A model generated the notes under the pieces. The model made no database searches. It was not told the origin of the DNA and saw nothing but the letters and a program-made list of their open reading frames with translations. This document shows positions 5,795 to 11,133 of a stretch of DNA of 11,133 bases, piece after piece. The DNA is taken from assembly GCA_002726335.1 (NCBI GenBank), contig PBSR01000043.1, forward strand, positions 1 through 11,133, read 5' to 3'. The translations under genes were made by a program, and so were the position numbers. Each line of letters begins with the position of its first letter. The stretch's first letter is position 1. This DNA is from Gemmatimonadaceae bacterium (lineage in GTDB: Bacteria; Latescibacterota; UBA2968; UBA8231).

Positions 5795-7962
5795 GACGGC
5801 TCCATTCTTTCGGGACGGCGGAGACGGCTCATGGCCACCGCCCGTTCGACGACGGTGCGGGACTGCTGACCGTCGAATGGTTTCTGTAACAGAAAATCGA
5901 AAGGACGCATGCGCTCGTCTTCAGGTTCGATCGACCAGCCTGTCATGAGCACCGTCGTCAGTCTCGAATTATGCTCTCGAGCCTGCCGTGCCACCTCATC
6001 TCCTGACAGTCCCGGTATACCGAGGTCGAGGACGGCAACGTCCACATCGCCGCGGGACAGACGCTTCAGAGCTTCGGCACCGTCTCCAAAGACCTCTACC
6101 TCGTACCCAAGGCTCTGCGCCGTGTCGGACAGGACCATGGCGACGATCGCCTCGTCTTCGGCGACCAGGATACGGGCCGATCCGGTCGGGGTGATGGGAC
6201 CTGTGTCTGGCTTCTCTGGGGTGACTGGATCGCCCTCCGACACCGGCAGCAGCAGGCAGAATGTCGTGCCTTCTCCCGGGGTGCTGTCGATCGTGATGTC
6301 TCCACCCCAACGCATCACCGAGCGGTAGACCGTGCTCAGACCGAGTCCGGTACCGACATCGACCTTTGTTGTGAAGAAGGGCTCGAAGACCCGGCTGACG
6401 GTTTCGGCGTCCATCCCTGTCCCGGTGTCCATGACCCTCACGGCAATGCAGTCATCCTGCGGACAGGTGCCGATGGTCAGATTTCCTCCCTCGGGCATGG
6501 CGTCGGCGGCATTGAGTATGAGATTGAGCAGCGCATCGTGGAGGCCGGTGCGGTCGCATCTTGCGGGGGGGACCTGCTCGATCTCCAGTGTCAGATCGAT
6601 CGCGACGCCTCGCTTGCCTGCGGCATCCTCCCAGCGAGGTCGTGCCGCTTCGACGGCCTCACCGATAACGGCTGCCACGTCGACTCCCTCGAGAGCGATT
6701 GCGGACTCGGCGTCACCGCCGCGATTCAGCCGCTGTACCAGATCACGAGCCCGTTCTGCTGCCGCCACAATGGTGCCCGTATCCCGCGCCAGTTCGCCCG
6801 TCTCGCCGTCCTGCAGCCGCCGCGCCGGCGCCAGAATGCCGACGAGAATGTTGTTCAGGTTGTGGGCGATGCCCGCCGCCAGCTCACCGGCGGCCAGCAG
6901 GCGCTGTGATCGGACCCGCTCTTCTTCGGCCAGTTTGCGTTCCGTGAGATCATGGAACACCGCGACCCGACCTCTGGGGGCACCCCGATGGTCATGAACT
7001 TCATCGAGTCTCAACTCGAAGACGTGCTGGTCTGGCGCCTCGCCGAAAGCGACCTCGTGTTCTGTCGGCAACGGCACGGATGGGTCGAGTGCGGTGGCCA
7101 GCTGGGTGGCCAGATCTGCTGTCCTGAGTCCGATCAGTTCGCTGCCTGAAAGTCCCAGCAGGCGCTCAGCCGCTGGATTCGCGTCGGCCACACGTCCGTT
7201 CAGGCCGATGACGAGTACGGCATCCTGCAGATCTTCGATGACGCTGTCCCGGGCGATGGGCACCACATCCAGGAACTGCAGACGCGTCAGAGCCCAGCCC
7301 ACAGACACGGCGTAGAAGAAAAAGGAGAACGGTGTGAGATCGAGATTTGGAAAGGGACTGTACCTCAGCACATAGAGCGCGTTGGCGAGCCACGGCGCCA
7401 TAACCCCCAACACGACGGCACCTGCCTGCAAGCGGTAGAGATGAGGCGACCGCATGATGACGGGGACGAGGATCACCGTCGACGTCGCCATCAGCAGATA
7501 CGAGTAGATCGTGTGCAGCCAGAAGTAGGTGCCGTAGCTCCAGGATACCATCACCACGCCATCCACGAGCAGCTGCTCGCCGCCGGTGCGGAGCCAGGGA
7601 AGCGCTTCGCTGGAAAAGGCGAGGAGGACCGTGATCGCCGGCTCGATGAGCAGCGCCAGCACAACTCCCCGCGACAACAATGCTCCACGGCCGGTGTAGA
7701 TCAGGGCAAAGGTGATCATCAGTGCCGGTGTGGCAGAGATGAAGATGTACTGGACGTTAGCCCAGAACAGCTGGGCCGAATAGTTGGCGCTCGACAGCTC
7801 CATCGCGTAGCAGGCGTTCCAACCTGCCGTGGCAATGAAGCTGCCCACCGCCGGGCCGACGCCTGGCGCCGGTCGATGTCGCCACACATGGACGCCGAGG
7901 ATGGCGCACGCCAGCGCCGTCAGCAGCAGCGCCGGCAGGAACGGTGAGGTCTGCCAGATCAC
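5791..7962 (-). CDS. Seven-transmembrane hybrid sensor histidine kinase with C-terminal receiver
   Basis: The product is about 723 residues. Seven hydrophobic segments (roughly 7-25, 37-55, 66-88, 98-117, 145-170, 178-200, 210-228) form a 7TM sensor of the histidine-kinase N-terminal type. A PAS domain follows (about 236-345), with a linker helix ERKLAEEERVRSQ. The dimerisation helix GELAAGIAH367-NLNN carries the phospho-acceptor. The ATP-binding domain has N484 in LILNAADAMP, DTGTGM at 512-517, FEPFFTTK, and GTGLGLS at 537-543. The receiver (about 597-715) has E602/D603, phospho-acceptor D646, T674 and K694. All catalytic residues are present. The GTG at 7962 is chosen because it overlaps the dioxygenase stop (GTGA) and puts the first membrane helix near the N-terminus; an in-frame GTG at 8010 and an ATG at 8001 are alternatives. 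No DNA-binding output domain or separate response regulator lies in the window. Confidence 0.93.
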   Translation of the reverse strand: MIWQTSPFLPALLLTALACAILGVHVWRHRPAPGVGPAVGSFIATAGWNACYAMELSSANYSAQLFWANVQYIFISATPALMITFALIYTGRGALLSRGVVLALLIEPAITVLLAFSSEALPWLRTGGEQLLVDGVVMVSWSYGTYFWLHTIYSYLLMATSTVILVPVIMRSPHLYRLQAGAVVLGVMAPWLANALYVLRYSPFPNLDLTPFSFFFYAVSVGWALTRLQFLDVVPIARDSVIEDLQDAVLVIGLNGRVADANPAAERLLGLSGSELIGLRTADLATQLATALDPSVPLPTEHEVAFGEAPDQHVFELRLDEVHDHRGAPRGRVAVFHDLTERKLAEEERVRSQRLLAAGELAAGIAHNLNNILVGILAPARRLQDGETGELARDTGTIVAAAERARDLVQRLNRGGDAESAIALEGVDVAAVIGEAVEAARPRWEDAAGKRGVAIDLTLEIEQVPPARCDRTGLHDALLNLILNAADAMPEGGNLTIGTCPQDDCIAVRVMDTGTGMDAETVSRVFEPFFTTKVDVGTGLGLSTVYRSVMRWGGDITIDSTPGEGTTFCLLLPVSEGDPVTPEKPDTGPITPTGSARILVAEDEAIVAMVLSDTAQSLGYEVEVFGDGAEALKRLSRGDVDVAVLDLGIPGLSGDEVARQAREHNSRLTTVLMTGWSIEPEDERMRPFDFLLQKPFDGQQSRTVVERAVAMSRLRRPERMEPS

Positions 7963-8732
7963 TGCGCTGGGGCACCGTCGAGTTCGGCCACGCCCGGCCA
8001 TTCGCGCCACAGGTCGGTGAAGGCCTCCAGACCGACGCTCTCAACCTCTTTGTGGCGCAGGCGGAAGATGGCTGCATACCTGGTCTCGGAGGATGTATTC
8101 GGCGCCGCCGTGTGTACGAGCAGATGGTGGGCGATGACGAGATCCCCGCGTTGTCCCGTGATCTGCAGGGGTCCCTGTGGCAGTTCTACCTGCGGCATGC
8201 CCTCGGCCAGAATCTCGTGGCCATTCTGGCGGAGGTGCTCCGCAAAGAAAAGGTGCGAACCAGGCCACACGGTGAAATTGCCCATGTTGGGCTCCGGCAC
8301 GTCACACAGGTAGACCACGGCAAGGCTCGTAAAGCCTCGGTTGTAGACTCCCCTGTCGATGCCGTTGGCACCGCTGCCGAGGCCATCGAGGTGGCCTCTT
8401 GGCGCACCAGGATCCTCACCGGGTGCCCGGGGAAACCGAAGTGCGATCTGCCCGCCCCCGGGCGTTTGCACGTTGCCGGCCCCGACCAGGCTTTCGACTG
8501 CGGGGATGACGGAGGAGCGATTCGCCAGGTCGCTGATGGCGGCATCTTCCCGGATCTCGCGACAGTAGGTCTGGGAGCGCATCCTGGGCAGTTCGTCCTT
8601 GTTCATCCCCTCTTCGCCGAGGGAATGATTGATGGCGTGTCGAGCCGCGGTCACCTGCGCCCGGGACACGGCTCCCGGCAGGACGAGATAACCCTCGTCA
8701 CGGAACCGGCATTTTTGAGCGATGGACAGCAC
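7959..8732 (-). CDS. Phytanoyl-CoA dioxygenase-family Fe(II)/2-oxoglutarate oxygenase
   Basis: This 257-residue protein has the family's N-terminal FRDEGYLVLPGAVS (10-23). It has the iron-binding facial triad H114-x-D116 (GHLDG) with distal H207 (LLVHTAAPN). R218 (TRYAAIFRL) should bind the 2-oxoglutarate carboxylate. The segment MGNFTVWPGSH (150-160) is typical for bacterial members. The expected reaction is hydroxylation of a small molecule coupled to decarboxylation of 2-oxoglutarate; the substrate is not predictable. The start is GTG at 8732. A strong AAGGAGG at 8743-8749 directly overlaps the stop of the preceding gene, with a spacing of ten bases, slightly long. Its stop overlaps the kinase GTG, tying the oxygenase to the sensor. 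Confidence 0.93.
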   Translation of the reverse strand: MLSIAQKCRFRDEGYLVLPGAVSRAQVTAARHAINHSLGEEGMNKDELPRMRSQTYCREIREDAAISDLANRSSVIPAVESLVGAGNVQTPGGGQIALRFPRAPGEDPGAPRGHLDGLGSGANGIDRGVYNRGFTSLAVVYLCDVPEPNMGNFTVWPGSHLFFAEHLRQNGHEILAEGMPQVELPQGPLQITGQRGDLVIAHHLLVHTAAPNTSSETRYAAIFRLRHKEVESVGLEAFTDLWREWPGVAELDGAPAQ

Positions 8733-8742
8733 GGTGTGAATT

Positions 8743-8749
8743 CCTCCTT
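8743..8749 (-). promoter_or_regulatory. Strong ribosome binding site of the dioxygenase gene, fused to the upstream stop
   Basis: The sequence TGAAGGAGG combines the stop codon of the upstream gene (TGA, 8751-8749) with the Shine-Dalgarno AAGGAGG for the GTG at 8732. A ribosome terminating upstream would be placed directly on the next initiation site. It is the strongest ribosome binding site seen in the cluster. Confidence 0.8.
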
Positions 8750-9531
8750 CAGGCGATCAGGGCAAACAGTTCATTGGTACACTCGACGCGTCGAGGGCGG
8801 GTGTAGTGCCAGGTGGACACTGCCTCGGCGACGGACACCGGCTCGCGGATCAACAGCTCGGCCCAGTCGAACCGGTTGAAAGCGATGAAGGCCAGCTGCA
8901 GCCCCTGGATCCAGCCGGCAGGTGGTAGCGCCGGATCCGGGACGAGCACCGGCCCAGTGTCGGGCTGGAATACGGTGTCACGCTCGTTGGCGTTCACCGT
9001 CTTCACCGGATAGTCGAGCACGACATCGTGCTCCGCCTCCCGCCAGCTGGTGCGCGCCACGAGGCGCCGGTTCGTCAGAATGGCCTCAACGGCCGCGGGT
9101 GCCGTCGTCAGCGGCTCTGCGTCGACGCGGGTGACGTCGGTGCGGGCACTCTCGAAGACATCGGCGACACGGCAGACCTGGTGTTCGGGTTGCAGGCCCA
9201 ACTCCGGCAGGTGCAGAGGAATCTGACGATCCGCCACCTCGTAGGTCTTGATTCCGAGGGCCTCGCCGTCGTCGGAGAGCACCTGGATGAAGTCGGCATT
9301 CGGCTGCGGCCAGATGTCCCTCTCGGCACCGACCGCCTCGGTCTTGCAGCTGGCACCCAGAGCGAAGGATCGCACCGCACCCGCCCCCTCGATCGTGCAC
9401 AGGCAGTCGAGGGGCATGCGGGCATTGTTCAGTGCATAGGGCGGCGGTACGGTGATCGTTCCGGGTGGCACCTTGTCCGTGTCGATCCGCCACCACAGAA
9501 AAGACCGGGAAAAATCGATGGCCGCAATCAC
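8749..9531 (-). CDS. Unrecognised 260-residue protein in the catabolic operon
   Basis: I do not recognise a family. The protein appears soluble, without signal peptide or membrane segment. It looks beta-rich in its first half (GTITVPPPYALNN at 24-36; FALGASCKTEAVGAE at 56-70; IWPQPNADFIQVLSDDGEA at 73-91). It has a later alpha/beta part (PAAVEAILTNRRLVARTSW, 145-163) and a tryptophan- and charge-rich C-terminus (AFNRFDWAELLIREP; STWHYTRPRRVECTNELF). No catalytic signature is clear. The GTG at 9531 overlaps the stop of the upstream SDR (GTGA), and its stop overlaps the ribosome binding site of the dioxygenase. It is therefore firmly embedded in the operon and likely acts in the same pathway, as an enzyme, a subunit or a binding protein. 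Clean coding character in a single frame and tight packing make it a real gene. Confidence 0.85.
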   Translation of the reverse strand: MIAAIDFSRSFLWWRIDTDKVPPGTITVPPPYALNNARMPLDCLCTIEGAGAVRSFALGASCKTEAVGAERDIWPQPNADFIQVLSDDGEALGIKTYEVADRQIPLHLPELGLQPEHQVCRVADVFESARTDVTRVDAEPLTTAPAAVEAILTNRRLVARTSWREAEHDVVLDYPVKTVNANERDTVFQPDTGPVLVPDPALPPAGWIQGLQLAFIAFNRFDWAELLIREPVSVAEAVSTWHYTRPRRVECTNELFALIA

Positions 9532-10322
9532 AGAGACGTAAAGCCCCCGTCGACCATCAGGGATGTACCGGTGACGTACTCGGAGGCATCCGAGGCAAGA
9601 AAGACAACAGCGCCCTTGATGTCGTCGTTTTCCAGCATCCGCCCCACGGGGACCCGTTTCGTGTACTGATCAACGAATGGCTCCGGCTGATCGTCGGCGT
9701 AGCCGCCGGGGCAGATGCAGTTGGCCCGTACTCCCTGCCTGCCGAAGTAATTGGCCAGGTAGCGGGTGAAGTTGATCATGCCAGCCTTCACGAAGGTGTA
9801 GTCGGGGGGCTGCTTCATATCCGTGCCCTCGTAGAGGCTTGGATCGTTGGCGACGACGCCATAGATGCTCGAGATGTTGATGATCGAGCCTCGACCCCGC
9901 TCGACCATGACCGGGAGGAAAGCCTTGCACATGGCAAAAAGGCCCACCATGTTGCCCTGAGCACTGTGCTCCCAGTGGTCGGGTGTCTGCTCGTCGAAAC
10001 CGGCGTCGCGGCCGACGACGGCGCTGTTCACCAGGATGTCAGCGCCGCCGAACCGCTCGTCAACATGGGTGGCGAGTGCCGCGATCGAGTCTGCATCGGC
10101 GATGTCCAACTGGGCCGCGTGAGCTCTCCACCCACGCTCTCTCAGGCCGGCTGCAAGCGCCTCGTTGCGTTCCTCCGAGCGCGACGCCGAGACCACGGTT
10201 GCGCCGGCCTCAGCCAGGGCTTCAGAGATGCTCGAACCGAACAACGGGCCCGAGCCGCCGCTGACGACGGCCACTCGCCCCTCGAGTGAAAAGCGATCCA
10301 GGATGCCAGGCGAGAGTGGCAT
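9528..10322 (-). CDS. SDR-family oxidoreductase with variant cofactor motifs
   Basis: The 264-residue product is an SDR by its overall plan: a nucleotide-binding N-terminus, INISS (148-152), Y175-T-F-V-K179, N124 and a C-terminus VTGTSLMVDGGF. The cofactor loop reads SGGSGPLFG (21-29) instead of TGxxxGIG, and the NNAG motif is NSAV (99-102). Between S152 and Y175 there are 22 residues instead of the usual 12; the added stretch (NDPSLYEGTDMKQPPD) resembles the insertion in gluconate-dehydrogenase-like SDRs. The catalytic residues remain, so an active dehydrogenase/reductase is likely, with adapted cofactor binding. The ATG at 10322 overlaps the creatininase stop (TGATG), and its own stop overlaps the next GTG. 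Its job is probably oxidation or reduction of a pathway intermediate. Confidence 0.92.
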   Translation of the reverse strand: MPLSPGILDRFSLEGRVAVVSGGSGPLFGSSISEALAEAGATVVSASRSEERNEALAAGLRERGWRAHAAQLDIADADSIAALATHVDERFGGADILVNSAVVGRDAGFDEQTPDHWEHSAQGNMVGLFAMCKAFLPVMVERGRGSIINISSIYGVVANDPSLYEGTDMKQPPDYTFVKAGMINFTRYLANYFGRQGVRANCICPGGYADDQPEPFVDQYTKRVPVGRMLENDDIKGAVVFLASDASEYVTGTSLMVDGGFTSL

Positions 10323-11133
10323 CAGTGCTGATCCCGTCGCGGCAGGATGGGCTGCGCCCGCAGTTCACGCACCAGATCGACGAGACCACTGACCGCAGCC
10401 TCGAGCCATGCCTCTCCCTTCTCTCTTGTGGCCGACTTCGCGTCTCCCATGACACCACTGGCCGTCTGTGAGCTCCAGTAGGGCACAAGTCTCGCCGACG
10501 ACCCCTCGGGATGGGTTCCCGCCAGCAGATCGGTGCGGAAGCTGGGCGACATGGGCGAGCGCTCGTCGACGGCCTTGTCCATCTCCACCAGCTCCGGCTT
10601 TAGCGCCAGGTACAGCGAGGTCTCGTACTCACCGCCGTGAGACGTGCCACCATAGTCCGAATCACGCAACCTGGCGCCCTCGTCCCTGGCCCGGCGCAGA
10701 TCCCAGTGACTGACGCTGGCGCAGTGAATCTTCCCTTCGAACTCCAGCACGCTCAGTCGTGCGGCAAGATCCAGGGGCGAGGCGTTGCTGCCGTGGCCGT
10801 TGACGATCAGGATTCGCTCGAATCCGTGATGGGCCAGGCTGCAGCAGATGTCCTTCACATAGCGGATGAAGGTGTCCCAGGTGATGGTCAGAGTGCCATG
10901 GAAGTCCATGTGATGCGGACTGTACCCGTGTGTGACAGGCGGGACGAGGACAGCATCGTCTGGCATGCGCTCCACGGCCCGGTCGCAGATGCCGCTGCAC
11001 AGCACCACGTCGGTGTCCACGGGCAGGTGCGGTCCGTGGTCTTCGTATGTGGCAACAGGCAGCACGGCCACCCTCGACGCCTGGGCGGCGTCACGGATCT
11101 CGTGCCAGATCATCTCGGCAAAGTGGGTTTTCA
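10322..11133 (-). CDS. Creatininase (creatinine amidohydrolase) family protein, 5' end at or just past the window edge
   Basis: Family motifs are clear (residues counted from the ATG at 11113). They are ATYEDHGPHLPVDTD (21-35) with metal-ligand candidates E24, H26 and D35, NGHGSN (105-110), SHGGEYETS (158-166) with E162, and GVMGD (220-224). Members are two-metal amidohydrolases acting on creatinine and other cyclic or small amides, and include mycofactocin MftE-like peptidases. Creatinine itself is not implied. An ATG lies at 11113, but the frame is open to the right edge. The last bases read K-T-H-F-A-E before M-I-W-H-E, preceded by an incomplete xTG codon, so the true start is probably an ATG one base outside the window. 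This is the first gene of the cluster visible here; whether another precedes it cannot be seen. It ends in TGATG with the SDR. Confidence 0.92.
   Translation of the reverse strand, partial: KTHFAEMIWHEIRDAAQASRVAVLPVATYEDHGPHLPVDTDVVLCSGICDRAVERMPDDAVLVPPVTHGYSPHHMDFHGTLTITWDTFIRYVKDICCSLAHHGFERILIVNGHGSNASPLDLAARLSVLEFEGKIHCASVSHWDLRRARDEGARLRDSDYGGTSHGGEYETSLYLALKPELVEMDKAVDERSPMSPSFRTDLLAGTHPEGSSARLVPYWSSQTASGVMGDAKSATREKGEAWLEAAVSGLVDLVRELRAQPILPRRDQH

Noticed and set aside
7944..8879. A 311-codon plus-strand frame opposite the dioxygenase gene.
   Set aside because: The minus strand encodes a full Fe/2OG oxygenase with facial triad; the plus-strand product has no recognisable features and crosses a gene boundary.
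11111..11113. The ATG at 11113 as the true start of the creatininase-family gene.
   Set aside because: The frame continues to the window edge with plausible sequence (K-T-H-F-A-E) and an incomplete xTG codon at the boundary, so a start just outside is more likely.

Overview
The window is GC-rich, gene-dense bacterial DNA with no RNA genes, transposases, phage genes or CRISPR arrays. The gene families are short-chain dehydrogenases (SDR), a phytanoyl-CoA-type dioxygenase, a creatininase, an isochorismatase-type hydrolase, a PHP metallohydrolase and a hybrid sensor kinase. This mixture fits large-genome uncultivated heterotrophs of the Latescibacterota/Poribacteria/Entotheonella kind. That placement is an impression from gene content only; no taxonomic marker is present.

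Layout. Almost everything is on the minus strand and is read here from right to left. (1) 11133 to 2984 is one tight eight-gene cluster: creatininase family hydrolase, SDR with a variant cofactor motif, unrecognised 260-residue protein, phytanoyl-CoA-type dioxygenase, seven-transmembrane hybrid histidine kinase, isochorismatase-family hydrolase, PHP-domain metallohydrolase (one frame disruption), and purple-acid-phosphatase-like metallophosphoesterase. Seven junctions are TGATG, GTGA or ATGA overlaps or gaps of at most 17 bases, so they almost certainly share an mRNA. (2) 2411 to 2980 is the only plus-strand gene, a carboxymuconolactone decarboxylase-like protein that starts at TTG. It converges on the end of the cluster with a 3-base gap. 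(3) 2370 to 704 holds a 3-hydroxyisobutyrate-dehydrogenase-like gene and a classical SDR joined by a TGATG overlap. (4) 405 to 703 is a gene-free stretch with a 202-base compound inverted repeat full of hairpins and, next to it, a perfect 7-base dyad that looks like an operator. (5) 404 to 1 is the start of an M14 zinc carboxypeptidase/deacylase-like gene that runs off the left edge.

How the genes may work together. The eight-gene cluster reads as a catabolic pathway for a small organic compound, possibly nitrogen- or ester-containing. It offers amide/ester hydrolases (creatininase, isochorismatase-like, PHP), an Fe(II)/2-oxoglutarate oxygenase, an SDR oxidoreductase and a phosphoesterase-fold protein, with its own membrane sensor kinase translationally coupled in the middle. 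The substrate cannot be read from sequence. Several members depart from family norms at expected active-site positions: the isochorismatase lacks the usual lysine loop, the phosphoesterase has substituted metal ligands, and the SDR has altered cofactor motifs. The points most worth following up are the structured intergenic element with its adjacent dyad, the unrecognised protein at 8749-9531, the kinase inside the operon, and the frame disruption in the PHP gene.
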